Source: Vanilla planifolia
Taxonomy: Eukaryota; Streptophyta; Magnoliopsida; Asparagales; Orchidaceae
DNA: 64,000 nt
NCBI GenBank assembly: GCA_023846275.1
Contig: CM043868.1
Location: 16,587,755 to 16,651,754 of the forward strand
Direction: 5' to 3'
Both the position numbers and the translations under genes were made by a program. Shown here one piece after another: positions 13,020 through 25,662 of this stretch. The notes under the pieces were generated by a model. That model did not search any database, was not told the DNA's origin, and saw only the letters and a list, made by a program, of their open reading frames with translations. Numbering within the stretch: the first letter of the stretch is position 1; each line of letters begins with the position of its first letter.

Positions 13020-13197
13020 ATTTTGCAAGGTTTAGATTTAGTCATTTCTCATTCCCACTTCTCATTGCTATTTTCTAAAATAAAAAATATTAATCATATA
13101 ATTCCTAAATATTTTGCAAGGTTTAGATTTAGTCATTTCTCATTCCCACTTCTCATTGCTATTTTCTAAAATAAAAAATATTAATCATATAATTCCT
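13020..13197. repeat. Perfect 87-bp tandem duplication, period 91
   Basis: Positions 13,020-13,106 and 13,111-13,197 are identical by eye over 87 bases, starting 'attttgcaaggtttagattt' and ending 'aattcct', separated by 4 bases. Complete identity in otherwise heavily diverged intergenic DNA points to a recent duplication or an assembly artefact. No gene lies in it. Confidence 0.9.
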
Positions 13198-16100
13198 TAA
13201 TCCTACCTAATTACCACTACTTTTATCTTAAAACTCCTAGTTTTAATCCCATTGTTCAACTTCTCTATTACAAAAGAAAATATAACATTTTTTTGTCTTA
13301 ATCCACCTATATCCAACCTTATAGTTATTAGCAACCCTTATCGTATCTTATTAATATCACTGTTTTTGTTAAAGCCATAAAGTCTTATAGTCTCCATCAA
13401 ACTACTTTTCCCTAAATGCAAGTCACTCTTCCCATGTCACTTCCCTCAATGCAACCATCCTTTTGTCGACTCCTTCATGCATCACAACATGTCTTAGGTC
13501 ATTGCCTTCCGTTAGCATGACTCATCTCTTATTATTAACTTTGTCTCTATGACTCACAACAAACACTATCTTTATAAATATACTTCTCATAGTTCTAGTC
13601 ATGAAATCAATTGTCACTAATGTCACACCATTTTGATTCTCTTCCCAATTCCATAATCTATCCACTAAACTTTCCTTTCTCCAATTCTCCATCTCTAAGC
13701 AACTTTTTGGTTGTCAACAATCATTTACACTCCTCCTTTAGTCTAGCAACTTCATTATTGCTACAACTCACCACTATTCCATCAAATGATCACCATTCTT
13801 TACCCATTAAGAATATAGTTTGGGTTAGGGTTGACATCCATTACACTCTAATTTTATGTTCATTATACATAATGATAGCCCATGTGATTGCTAAGTATTT
13901 ATCTTAATTTTGCACATATGAGGTCTCATATCTTTATTTTGTTTTTTTAACTTTTGTTAGTGATATACTTGTAACTTTCATAAATTTACACTTGTGGGTG
14001 GTCCAAAATGTTGATATTAAGATTGGATTAACATCACAAGTGCTCCACTAGGCATTGCATTTTTATTTCTATATGAATTGATTACTTTAGAAGCGACATT
14101 TAAAGTACATTACATCATCATATGCTAAGTAATTTGCATTTTCATTCGCATATTATTTATAAAACCTATATATGTTGTGACATCCAACCTTTTTGGTGAG
14201 GAATTATCTCAATCATAGTAGAGCACATACTTGAGTTTTGACATTTTTAAAAAAGTCTTTTTGATGAGCCATTATCTTAATTAGAGACAAAACTCATACT
14301 CAAAATTTTTCATTCTAAAAAAGACTAAGAAGGACAAAACACAAGTAGTAACTTTGTCTCCATGTGAGACAATAACTCACTGAGAAGGTCAAGATGTTGC
14401 ATCTATCAACCAAGTATTGAAAGCATCATGAATATAGAATATGTAACTTACACGTTAATGCATGATCAACACAAATTATAGTAAAAAGTACATATACTAA
14501 AGATGGTAAAAACTAGTGTAAATATCGTCATGGGGAAGAAGTGTGCACATGTTGTATCATAAATAATATTCTCTTATGCAAGGCATGAAGTGGTTACCAT
14601 CACAATTTAGCTTTCTATGTGATAAATGAAGGTGCAGTAAAACCATACAAGCACGTCTATAAGAAAAAGTATGATAAAAAAAAAATAGAGTGGCATGTCT
14701 CAAAATAATGATAAATTACTATTGATGTGAAGTGTAATGCCTAAAGGTTTATAAAATGTTATTACAAATGAGAAAGAAGACTCAAATAAAGAAAGATAAA
14801 AATTTTACATCAAATAGGAAAACGCATGCAAATTTTTATATATTATAATTGGATTTTCAAATTTGAACAATAGAATTTTGTACCATTTTCGTACAAAATA
14901 CTTCGAATATCATTACTAACTTACAATCATTGATGCATTATTGTATCATGGATAATTATAGAAAATAATATGTTTTACTAACAACATATCATTACAAAAT
15001 ATTTTAAAGAAAAAATTGAGACTACAATTATTTTGGTATTGAAAATTAAATGATAACAATGAAAAATTTGGCAAAAAAGGAATGAATTTATAATTTTTAA
15101 TACTTAAAAAACTAGTCAAAATTTGGATAACAAAATATTGTTTCTTAATATCACGTTCATTTAGCTCAAATATCTACTTGGCATATTGACCTAAGCAAGA
15201 TAGTCCTTTAGATATTAATAGGATCATCTTTGTGATTATTATGAGATATATTGATGATATAGTCATTTCAAATCATAGCCTGTCATTCAAAATTAATCAA
15301 ATAATAAAGTATAATTTAAAATGGTTATTATATTGAGAATCTTTTGATGTTAGTTGTTACATCATGTTTGTTTTATTCATCTAATTTTAGCATGCCATTG
15401 TATATTGCATTATTATATCACAATATATTTTGATATTTAGCTGTAATTACTGGGTTGGCAATTAGTTTGTTTATTCTTCATGAACATTTTTACATTTATA
15501 TCACTTGTATGAGATTTTTCACATGACTAGAGTAAATGAAAGTGAAATAAAATATAAGTTTTATTTTATTTTTATATATACCAGAAAAAAAAGGTGAGAC
15601 ATAATTCTATATAATACGCATATAAGAAATATTGCTTTGTAAACTTTAGGTTTTTAAAATTTAACATAATATTAGAGCAAAGTTTGCCGTGTATTCTCCT
15701 GCCGCATATATTAACTCAATAATGCAGCTATCTGCTAAAGACAGACACAGCCACAGCCACACGAAAGGAGAGCACAAAGGCTGTTCGCCACACTCGGGGC
15801 AAAGCATCAATTCTCATGCTACATCTGACCTACTATGGAGTTTCAAAATGAAACAGAATGAATATTTTTTTATCATAAAGTTGATAATATATATTTTTAT
15901 TCAATGGAGTCTTCATCCAATTAACTACAATCAGATTATCCAAAGCTTTAGATCAACTTGATTTGACCTCGGAATCGATTCCTAAATATTAAGATGTATT
16001 AGTTATCGTTAAATATTAAATTAATTGATAAGGAAATACTTTTAAGGTATTACTATTAAGTACGATTAAAAATATTTTAACAGCTTTTAAAACTATATTT

Positions 16101-16682
16101 TGATGTTTTAATCGACAATATTTCATAAAAATAAAAAATAAATTTAGATTATTAAAATAATAATATAATAAAAAAGATAATTATGGCCCCAATCTTGGTA
16201 AACTACTAGCTTATCGCTTGTAGCTAGCATGATTATGTAATAAGCTTCTATTTTTCAATAGCTTTTTTAAATATAATAAAAATATTAAAATCCAAGTTAA
16301 CATTGTTACCTCTTAATAACAATAAGTTTTTGCAAAATTAATAAATTGATAAGAATATTACTTTACAGAGTAAAAAATTAATATGACATAAATTAAAATT
16401 TTATTGATAGCAAAATTAAAAAAAAAATGAAACCTACAAAGTTCACCAAACAAGGAAAAGAAAGGAGCCTGCCATTTTTGTCCTTGCGATGAGTTTCTTC
16501 TTCTCGCCCCATTACAGTGAAAAATTGCACGATCGCACAGAATAAAAGTAGAAATTGCATATTGCAAACGTTCATAGCACAAAATAAAAAATTCACTCCC
16601 TACGTCTACAAAATATTAGGGCGAATTAACATTAAAAAAAGGAGAAGCTCAAGGGGACAATCGCGGACTACTGCATCGGAAA
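13198..16682. other. AT-rich intergenic DNA
   Basis: No gene or domain was recognised. The stretch 13,200-13,900 is richer in CA/CT words and less AT-biased, but its open frames match nothing I know. The end near the S40 gene (16,400-16,680) is probably the 3' flank of that gene, and I could not place a confident poly(A) signal. Confidence 0.4.
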
Positions 16683-17168
16683 TCAGTCCTCGAATCCAAT
16701 CCTCTGCCAAATTGCATCTCGAACGCGGCTGAGATCGCGGCCCTTCAGGGTCCGCCCGATCCCCTCGTGCACGGAAAACGACGTCCCACGGTTCCTCCAG
16801 AGCAGCTCGTGCGGCGGGATCACCGGTTCGCCCTTATTCTCGTCCTCGTCATCATCGCCATCATCGAGTACGTTCATGACGGCGGCCACGTCCGGACGTT
16901 TATTCTTTAGGATCTTCGACCAGTCTGGTATGTTCATCGGCAGAGACGACGCCGCACACCCGCCGGATCCCGCAGCGGTTCGATCGCCCTTCTCCGTCTT
17001 CTTCCTCGTGGACCGGGAGGCCGGAACTGGCTTCCGGAGATCAGCAGCGGCACGGGGGTCGCAGGAGTAGCCCCATACATCGGATTCGTCCAATTCGTCT
17101 CCGTCGTAGTCGGCCTCCGCAGCTGCCGGTGTTGTCAAGAATCGGTAAGAGGCCTTCCTCCCTTGCAT
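16683..17168 (-). CDS. Senescence regulator S40 family protein (DUF584)
   Basis: A complete single-exon gene of 161 residues. S40 proteins (barley HvS40, Arabidopsis AtS40 group) are small plant-specific, mostly nuclear proteins linked to leaf senescence and stress; their biochemical role is unknown. The family signature is clear. 'RKASYRFL' is at residues 4-11, an acidic 'DELDESDVWG' at 24-33 and 'SLPMNIPDWSKILK' at 75-88. An Asp/Glu-rich stretch spans about 102-111, 'IPPHELL' is at 117-123, and the C-terminal hallmark 'GRTLKGRDLSRVRDAIW' is at 138-154, ending GFED. A basic run (about 45-60) may act as a nuclear localisation signal. The start is chosen because it sits just before the SYRFL motif. 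The coding sequence is strikingly GC-rich in an AT-rich setting, as for GC3-rich monocot genes. Upstream G-boxes fit ABA or stress control. Confidence 0.9.
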   Translation of the reverse strand: MQGRKASYRFLTTPAAAEADYDGDELDESDVWGYSCDPRAAADLRKPVPASRSTRKKTEKGDRTAAGSGGCAASSLPMNIPDWSKILKNKRPDVAAVMNVLDDGDDDEDENKGEPVIPPHELLWRNRGTSFSVHEGIGRTLKGRDLSRVRDAIWQRIGFED

Positions 17169-17221
17169 CTTTGCAGCAACCCCCCTCGTACAATTTTCAT
17201 TTCAGATTTAGCCATCATTGA

Positions 17222-17233
17222 GATTTTTATAGA
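17222..17233 (-). promoter_or_regulatory. TATA-like box of the S40 gene
   Basis: On the minus strand the sequence reads CTATAAAAATC about 55-65 bases before the S40 start codon, which would give a short 5' leader of roughly 30 bases. A second candidate, TTTATAAAAATTT, lies at about 17,436-17,448 and would give a leader of about 240 bases containing an out-of-frame ATG near 17,211. The sequence alone does not decide between them. Confidence 0.45.
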
Positions 17234-17481
17234 AGAGAGTGAGATTTGGATAAGCCTCGTCGGCGTTTCCAGTTCTACCCCGTTACGATGCCGCAAATAG
17301 CGAGACGGCCACCCAACTGGACAAACTGTACGATCCTTTGGCTGTTTTAAAGCCGTGCACAGGAACCGTTCGTTGAAATGGCAACATCAGATCGGACGGT
17401 AATACTGAAGTTGGTTCAGAAAATAGTGAGGAGGTAAATTTTTATAAAGGTTACCCTATACGAGCTCCCTAATCACCAAAA

Positions 17482-17487
17482 CACGTG
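17482..17487. promoter_or_regulatory. G-box/ABRE core CACGTG
   Basis: The sequence ACACGTGTCG lies about 315 bases upstream of the S40 start codon. ACACGTG(T/G)C is the ABA-responsive element type bound by bZIP factors. The promoter position supports a role, but the assignment is by motif only. Confidence 0.5.
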
Positions 17488-17838
17488 TCGGTACCGAATG
17501 GTGGACACCTGTTAATGGCCCCCACGTTTCCGTTTCCGTTAACGAGACGCTTGGTGCCGTATAGCGAGAGCTTTTCGTTGGCTCGCTGCGAAGTCGCACA
17601 GCCCACGGAAAAAGGTTTACTGCGGGAAATAGTCTCGGTATAGAAGAATTTGATAATTTACATTATGAAGTTTATTTATTTTTTAAAATACATATGTTTA
17701 ATTTTCTTAATATTACATTTTGGCAATTTGCATTCAGTGAGCTATTTCCATGTGACGAATTATGCTACCGTAGGCCTGCAAAACGAAAGCCAAAGCGTCC
17801 ACATTTGGTAAGTTGTACTATAACCAATTGTCATTAGA

Positions 17839-17844
17839 CACGTG
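17839..17844. promoter_or_regulatory. Second G-box/ABRE core CACGTG
   Basis: GACACGTGGG lies about 670 bases upstream of the S40 start codon. ABREs often work in multiples, so two CACGTG cores in one promoter strengthen the case for ABA or stress control. Confidence 0.45.
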
Positions 17845-20800
17845 GGAGAGAGAGCAAGGGTAATTATGACGTTTAGGGTGAAGCTTAGATAAAACTATGC
17901 TTTAACTTGCGATACAAACTAGGCAATGCATTGTTAATTATTATTTCGAAACAGGTATAATGCGATGATTTGGAAAAAGAAGGTTGAAACGTACAAGTCA
18001 CCTTCTCTTGAATTGCCTGAGAGGATAATACCTTAATTATAAATATGAAAAATACTTTTTAAAGGTTATTTAAAAAATATATATAATAGGTAATGGAGCC
18101 GGGTAATCCTGCAGTAGAATTTGGATATATGTAAGTGAGTAGAGAAATCAAGATAAACAATCGATGCAAGGCAATCTATTGTTTTTTATCTCACTGCTGT
18201 ACAATTGATGTTCAGAATTGGTTTATGATCAAAAATCATTCTCAATTTAGTTTAATCATTTAAGTTATGCATTTGTGTTATCGTTTTATTTTGAGTTGTT
18301 TTAATATTTTTATAATTATATGTACATATTTGAGTCTTTTAGAGTATTTGAGTCATGATGGTCATATAAATCATGTTAAAGATCATATGATTTGACACAT
18401 GAACAGTATAAAAATATCCAGAAAAATGAAATACCTAAATTCATCAAAAAGACATAAGTTAGCTCTCAACTTATCCAAATCTTGACTTAACATTGTCATT
18501 TGCTACTTGCCACTAATCTTACCTTCCCTATTGAATTCTATCATGCTCGTTGTAGCAACCAAGCCCCTTATGTCAATCAGCATCCATCCTTGTACTCTTC
18601 ACCCCTGGCACCCCTTCTTTGTCAAACATATTGACACTGTAGCCCATGGTCAACATTGTTATCCCTCACAAGTGCATTATGTTTAATTGTCTACCTTAGG
18701 TCCAATCTCACATGAAAAACTTTACTTGTCCTACACAAATTGCTAGCCTATCCACCTTATCCAAACTCTCCAAATGACACTTGAGTGCAAGTCACTTCTA
18801 ACAACTATCACATCCTTGCAAACTCACATGCTAGTTCACTTACTTCATGCATTGATTCACTCTTGCTTACCATTTAGATGGTGAAATCAATGATCTCTTT
18901 TTGTTATTTACATATCCATCTTTTCATTAATTTTTCTAGCTTTAGGTTTTTGTATTTTTACTTCTTTTTTATTTATTTTTGCATATATTTTAGAAAGATC
19001 TCACAATTCTATCTCCTATCATTATGTCAATTTGTATTTCATAAGCATGATTTTTTTTTATTTAAAAGGAGTGATTGTCTTTGATTTATTGTTGCTACCT
19101 TCATTCTCTTATAATTTTAGAAAAAAAAAAATTAATCATTATTCTTTTGTATTTTTTATTATAATTTTTTTCTTCAATTTTTTTTGCTTGAAAATTTTTG
19201 TTGTTTTGGAAAAAGTTGAGAAAAAAGGGTTCATGAAAAAAATGAAAAAATTATTTTAAAAAAGTCGAAAGTAAATAAAGAGTTAAAAAACAAAGACAAT
19301 GTGCAAATAAAAAAAGTTAAATTAAAATTAAAATAAATAATTCCCCTTCACTTTGTTAAATTTTCATGTCACATCATCTATTAACCTAAACTACACGTCT
19401 AACCCACCATCCACTAAACTAAGCCCTACATTAAAATTTCTGCCATAAAAAAGTTCACTCTATGATGCAGTACACAGTGGCAATGAAGGGTAATACCAAG
19501 AAGGCTCACATGTAAAAGAAGTTTATGAATGATAAAATGCAACATAGAGCAACAAGAGGAGGGTATTTTTTTTTATCTAAGCTCTAGGTTTAGGTGAGTA
19601 AAGCTAATCTTAAAATTGTATGTTATAGGTAGATAATTAAGTTAAAGTTAATCAAATAAATATTAATTAACACAAATTAAAACAGAGTAATTTTTTTATA
19701 ATGATTGAACTAAACTTAGAGATTTAAGGTAAATATTTGAAAATTTTAGGAAAGTCATTTAACAAAGATTTGAATTTCTTAAAAGGTATTTACTAATAAG
19801 TTTATTTCTTTTAGAAAAATAGGGTAACCTTTCTCCATGAATTTGATTAACAAAATTTAATAATAAAAGTATGTATGGGTTGCATAAGGGTTTTTGAAAA
19901 TGTTTAAAAATCACTTTGTTGAGTAATGGGAGCTCCAAAAAGGAAAATTGAGAAATTCAAACTTGAGCGAGTGTAAAATCCAAAAAAAAGTTATGCATTT
20001 AAGTGATATAGTTGAATAGATCATTGTATTTAAAATTTCTTAATTTTATAAATGTGAGAAAATTTTATTAATTAGGGACATTTTGATAAAGTAAATCATA
20101 ATAGTTATTATGCATATGCTAGTTCTAAAAGGAGAAAAATTTATCATGTAGTGGAGAAAAATACTATAATTTAGTAGAATTGATCTAACTAAAATTAAAT
20201 TTATATCAATGATTTAATAGGAAGCCAAAGTTTTATAAAATCATAAAAGTTTTAAAATAATTAATAAAGAAAATTAAATCCTCTAAAAGAATGGCTAAGT
20301 TATGGCTACTATGTATAAGAGAATAAAGAGTGTCAAAAAAAGAGATTCTCATGACCCTAGTGACCACCACCAACTATGAGGAAAGATTTGCACATAGGAG
20401 AAGGATTAGAAAGAGGAATTCAATTCGAGAAAAGGATTAGATGTAAAGGAATTCTTATTTTCATTTACAAGGTTAATTTTTCTCATATTTTTAATTCAAA
20501 TTTACTTTAGCAAATTTGGAGTGAATTACACATGCATAAGGGTAAATAAAGGTATGGAAAATACAAGAAAAAGTTTTGTGATGCTAAATTAAGTTTTTCA
20601 TTGATATTGTGCAAAAATAAGCATTAATCATAAGACATAACCTATATCTCTAGATTTGTGTCATATTATCTAATAAAGTGATTGAATGGTTCAAAGAACA
20701 ATTCTATCATATGCTCATTTGATGGTTTGATGGCCATCCAATAGATGATTAAATAATATGATAAAAAGTTTACTTGGGAGCCATCAAATTATACATTATA

Positions 20801-21078
20801 TACTCATCAAATGGCCTAATAATGAGAATTAGATGATTTAATAGTGTCAATAGATAGTTCAATAAGAAAAGTTTGTATGGGTTTAATAAAATTGATGCAA
20901 TGAATATAAAGAGTAAATTATAAAAAATGTTAATATAAAATAAAATTTATATAAAATTGTGAAAAAAAGAGATAAGAAAAGAAAAACATAATACCCAAAT
21001 CTTCATTAATCATGTAGACATCTACATAGTCTATTAAGTGCATGACCTAATAAAATATTGAATAATATGTGATTTAAT
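17845..21078. other. AT-rich intergenic DNA
   Basis: No gene, domain or RNA was recognised. The part near 18,480-18,880 is less AT-rich and C/A-rich, with no coding signal I can name. The small open frames at 18,878-19,259 are Phe/Ile/Tyr-rich products of T-rich sequence and not credible genes. Confidence 0.4.
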
Positions 21079-21118
21079 ATTATATATATATATATACATA
21101 TATGTATATATATATATA
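21079..21118. repeat. (TA)n microsatellite forming a palindrome
   Basis: Two TA runs flank 'acatatatgta', so the tract of about 40 bp can fold on itself. It lies at the left edge of an LTR-like repeat copy. Confidence 0.85.
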
Positions 21119-21580
21119 AGCTATTATATAATCATATTATATAAATTAATTAAATTCTTAACATTATGAATGACTAACATATAAATAATATGCAAGATAA
21201 TCATATTGTATAAAAATAGAAAAAACAAAAAAATAATAACAATAAGTATAATCTTAAACAATAAATAAATTATAATTATATTTAATTACAATTATCAAGT
21301 ATATCTATCTAAATTCAAGATAATAATATCTTATCCAAACTTCTTCTGTTCAAGATTTTTTTTCTATAACATTATATATGTATAATAATTATCATATAAT
21401 CTTATAATATAATTATTAGCTAATTCTAATTAATTTGAATCCTAAAATCTCCCCTAAATCATTATCTTATATCATACTTTTATAACTTTTTCATCTTACA
21501 ATATGATCAGTCTAATTCTCCATCAATATTATTAGTCTACAACTAATCTTACAAAACAATCTACACAATTATTACGTACA
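21085..21580 (-). repeat. LTR-like repeat, left copy
   Basis: This segment aligns with 26,800-27,276 in the same orientation. Shared blocks include 'ttatataatcatat', 'taatatgcaagataatcat', 'caaacttcttctgttcaag' against 'caactttcttctttttaag', 'aaaatctcccctaaatca' and 'ctacaactaatcttac'. On the minus strand the right edges read TGTACGTAATAATT and TGTATGTAATAATT. A shared edge beginning TG supports an LTR terminus. A minus-strand PBS at 25,651 may belong with the right copy. Confidence 0.5.
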
Positions 21581-21589
21581 ATTATGATT

Positions 21590-22145
21590 GAAATCGAAAT
21601 TGAAATTCAACCACACAATTATCTCCACAACAACTTTATCCTCTCCATCTTGTTCCCGTGAAATCGAAATTGCCTTCCTCTTCTCTTTCCAGCAGGACCA
21701 AGCTCCACTTGTGACACTCTCCTCTCCTCTTGGGCAACTCGACTCATGCATCACAGTAGAAAAGAGGCAAAATGAGCTAATTCGAAGAGCTTACCTCATC
21801 GACGACATCAGATCCGCGAGTTGGAGCACCTTTCGACCAGCGTGTCCTGATGGCAACACAGCGGCGAGGAGACAACAAACAATCCAAGCTCACAGCAACC
21901 TTCCGTGATGACAGACGATGCCCCATATAATGACTTGCTATGCTTCTTCCTCCATGCAGTTCCCCACGGCGAACCAATGCACCGCACGAGTTTTTCGACC
22001 AACCCCTACGTCCTGCACTGAACCTAAACCCTCCAGCGAAGTAGGTCTCACGTAGGAAGATAGCAAAAGCCGAACCTCTGCCAGAAAAATAGCTGCATTC
22101 TTAAATACCTACGTAAGGCTGTAACTGGAAGAGCCAATGGGGAAA
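21590..22145 (-). other. GC-rich island, possible orphan promoter and first exon
   Basis: About 550 bases of near-balanced GC stand out from flanks that are mostly A/T. On the minus strand there is a TATA-like GGTATTTAAGAATGC near 22,105 and then an open stretch without stops from about 22,100 to 21,785. A good splice donor GAG|GTAAGCTC follows near 21,798. The open stretch has only an internal ATG and its translation (Arg/Gly/Ser-rich, for example 'VRRGELHGGRSIASHYMGH') matches no family I know. It could be a non-coding first exon, a captured gene fragment or regulatory DNA. I do not call a protein. Confidence 0.35.
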
Positions 22146-22203
22146 CAGCCGGCCAAATTATATATTATTTATATATATAAAACGATGCCATTGCTATCTG
22201 CAA

Positions 22204-22246
22204 ATATATATATATATATATATATATATAGATGTGTGTGCGTGTG
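22204..22246. repeat. (AT)n-(GT)n compound microsatellite
   Basis: About 13-14 AT units followed by 'gatgtgtgtgcgtgtg', next to the GC-rich island. Confidence 0.9.
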
Positions 22247-22249
22247 TTT

Positions 22250-25200
22250 AGCATATTATTTGCATGTCTCATAGACTTTTCTTTATTTGTAAATTTAATA
22301 CCTGCAAAACCAATTATAAATATCACAAAAATTTACAAAATTGTAACCCATTCCTTTCAATATTTTAAAAATTAAAAATATATCCTATTAAAAAATTTAA
22401 AATTGTATTCATATATTGATCCTTTAAAAATTCATAATTAATTATTTTTTGTTTTAAAAAATGTAATATTTAATTCTTTATGTTTGTATCAAAGAGCTCC
22501 ATCTATTAGTATGTTTAATCAAAATTTTTTTAACAAATTTTAAAATTGTGACATGCCTGTTAAGATTCAATCATCATTTTAATATTTTTTATTAATAAAT
22601 GTTTTATTTCAAGAAGTTGACTTTATCATATTAAAACACATCTAATCATAATTCTATTAGTTTAATTCCATGATTTATTTTGGCTTAGACATCATTAAAA
22701 ATTATAAGTATTATAAAAGTTATTTACAAAAATTTCACTAAAAATATTAAAAAAATATTAGTTTATTATATTATTCTCTTGTGGAATTTATTCTCATTAA
22801 CACATGTTCACTCTCATAAAATTCAATTAATAGATGTTTAGTTTAAAGATATTTTTTTATTTACCCCAAATACTACTACTCTTTTCTAAATAATCAAATT
22901 CATGTCATACCTTCCTAAATTTAAAACCCTGACATGATTCTTCCTCTTCTCTTATTAGAATATAGAAATGTTTGTTATCATTACTTTTCCTATCTTGTAT
23001 AACTCATAATTTAATTCAAATAAATAGAACTAGCATAAATATGAAGTAGACTATTTTTAATAGTGAGAACCTTAGATATTTTATTTGTAATCATCTCTAT
23101 CAAATTATAACCTATTAGATCTAAGTAATTCTACAAATAAATTCATAGCAACTTTTTGTTGTCTCTTAGAAAATTACTACAATCTTTTTAAGCTTTGTTG
23201 CCTTCGCTTAGTTTATTAATAGGTTAACACCTTCTAATCTAACTTAAGATAACTCCCAATAATTTTACTCTCCAATATCTGTATTTTATTCATGATCCAT
23301 CTTTTACTCCTTATTAAAGCACTACTTTTATAATCTTACACTTATTTCTACCAAATTACTTTTTTCATATTGCCAATAATATATATCACGATATTTTCCT
23401 ATTGAACGTATTATCTACTTTATCATTTTTTTCTAAAATGAGGATTCATCTTCCTACCCAATCTTAATTAATTTTAATAATACTACAATTAAATTTGGAA
23501 TCAAGTTTTTTTAATATTCACAATTTTATTGTCACAACCAATACATCAACCAACTTTTGATTACCATATAATGAATTTGATAAATGAAAAACCACCAATA
23601 AAAATTTATTTATTATAATAACTTACTTTTATGATAAAACTTTCTATTTCTAATGACTATTATAAATCTAGCTCAATCTACAATTGTCAAATTGTTTTTA
23701 AGAATTATCTAATATTTTAACAATACTAATCACATAATCTACTGACACCATAGTTAGAGATGTTGACATGCATTTGATTATTTTATAAATTTACTAAATA
23801 CTCAAATGTAAAATATAAATTATTATATATTTTAAGTAGATTAGAGTATCCTTATAGATATATTCATACTTTACCTCAATTATGTTAAGGGATTACTATG
23901 CATTATATTTATAAAGGTTGCTAATATATCCACCTATTACAACTAGAATCACCAACATCCTTATTTTTTTTCTATACATTTTAAATTTTAATGCCCTTTC
24001 TCCTTTATTCTTCATTGATAACGATAGTAATATAGCTCAACCACAAAGACTTTACTTTTCTTTGAAATTTGATCAAATAAATTCTTCAAAGTTGAACAAA
24101 TTTTCTATCCAACTCGCAATGAAAACACAACAACCAAAACAAAAATAATATTCTTCTACAATAGCACAAAATCTCTTTCCTTAAAAAAATAAAAAAAAAT
24201 GATTCTTTATTCCATAAGTTTTTCTAAATTTCAGAGTTAACCAACCCCTCTATTCATAATAATAAATCAATTTCTATTATCAATAATATTTTATAATATA
24301 AAAAATTTTATTTTCTTAATTTCTATTTCTTCTAATCTTGTTTTGTACTCTCACTCACCTTTCCTTAGTATCATAGTTGAAAGAATAACCCTTTAACTTC
24401 TTTACAATTTACTAATTAGTTTACCAATAAAATTTTGAACTCAATTTTGATATTTTATTTACAATATTTTTCATAAGCTAAAATAATTAAAAACATTAAA
24501 TTTTTAAAAGTAATATAATAATAAAATACTAGAATATCAAATAACTAGTTCGATTTCTAGCTCTGGAAGATCTTCAACATCAAATAGGTGAAAATATGCT
24601 AGAGTACTATTTCATTTATTTGAATCACTTACTTTTAATGCGATAGTCATTTTTCCTCTCTTATAGGTTAACTCTTTTTTCATATATAAAGATATCTTAA
24701 ATTACTGAAAATTTCCTAACCTTAAAACATTTTTTGGCAATATGTATATTTTATCACAAACAAAACACTTTAATTTTCTTATGAATTATGGTTTACATTC
24801 TCCTCTATACCATTTATCACATTTATTGCACATATTAATGTCTACAAATGCCACACTTGTTTTTTTTTTGCAATTCAATTATTCTAGATACTAGAATCTA
24901 TTTAACATTTTTTTACTGCAACAACTATCAACACAAACATTATAACCACCTCTTTGACCTGTTACAACATTTGTGTTAATGTCCACAATCTCTAATAGTA
25001 TACTTATATCTTTATTTTGGTCTGTCATATCTTAATCTCTAGTTCTGAAAATATGAGAGAGTTTGATTCTCTTTACTTTGGAATATTTCATTGTAATGTC
25101 AAAACTCTTTATATATGAAATAGTGTATTGTTCTATCATATGTAATCCATAATCCCCCTAATCTTACTACATTTACTATACCAACAAAATCCTCTAAGTT

Positions 25201-25650
25201 TGAAATAAGTTTTATTCCTTCAAATATTATCAATCTCTTACTAGGTCCAACTTGCTTATCCCCTATAATAATAAATCTAAGTTTCCTACAAGTAAAGCAT
25301 ATAGTCTAACTACCTTAGACATCCCTGCTTTCAACTCTACTTACTACATATACCTCAAATTTAAGCACTCTTCTTATTATATGTCTTTGAGGCCTTATTT
25401 TCCTTGTTTTCTATTTCCTATTATCAATAATCTCATTCTGATCTTTGTTTTTATTATACTTTTTCTTTTCCTTTGATCATATTATCAAATTCTTTTTAAT
25501 TCACGGCTTTAATTCAATTTCAAATCTATTTTATTACAAAGTTTCTATATACAAATCACTTATAACTAAACTATAATTAACAAAAAAGATGCAAACACAT
25601 GTGATATGTTGGTATTGTCACTCACATATCTTATCTAATCCTAAGACAAA
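22250..25650. other. AT-rich DNA, probably retrotransposon interior
   Basis: It lies between the two LTR-like copies and left of a minus-strand PBS, so it may be the interior of a minus-strand LTR element. Near 24,740-24,860 the minus strand has Cys/Lys words such as 'CNKCDKWYRGECKP' and 'KCFVCDK', reminiscent of the double CCHC knuckle of chromovirus gag. No protease, RT or integrase motif could be read, so this is weak. Confidence 0.3.
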
Positions 25651-25662
25651 GCTTTGATATCA
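25651..25662 (-). other. Candidate retrotransposon primer-binding site
   Basis: The minus strand reads TGATATCAAAGC, matching 10 of 12 bases of TGGTATCAGAGC, the usual plant PBS complementary to initiator Met-tRNA. If genuine, a minus-strand 5' LTR lies to its right, compatible with the repeat ending at 27,276. Confidence 0.45.

Noticed and set aside
15680..15840. Locally GC-richer segment with a His/Ser-rich frame
   Set aside because: Only about 150 bases, no motif, no splice or promoter context; kept as intergenic.
18878..19259. Two Phe/Ile/Tyr-rich frames resembling membrane proteins
   Set aside because: T-rich low-complexity DNA gives hydrophobic translations by chance, and no start context, splice signal or family motif was found.
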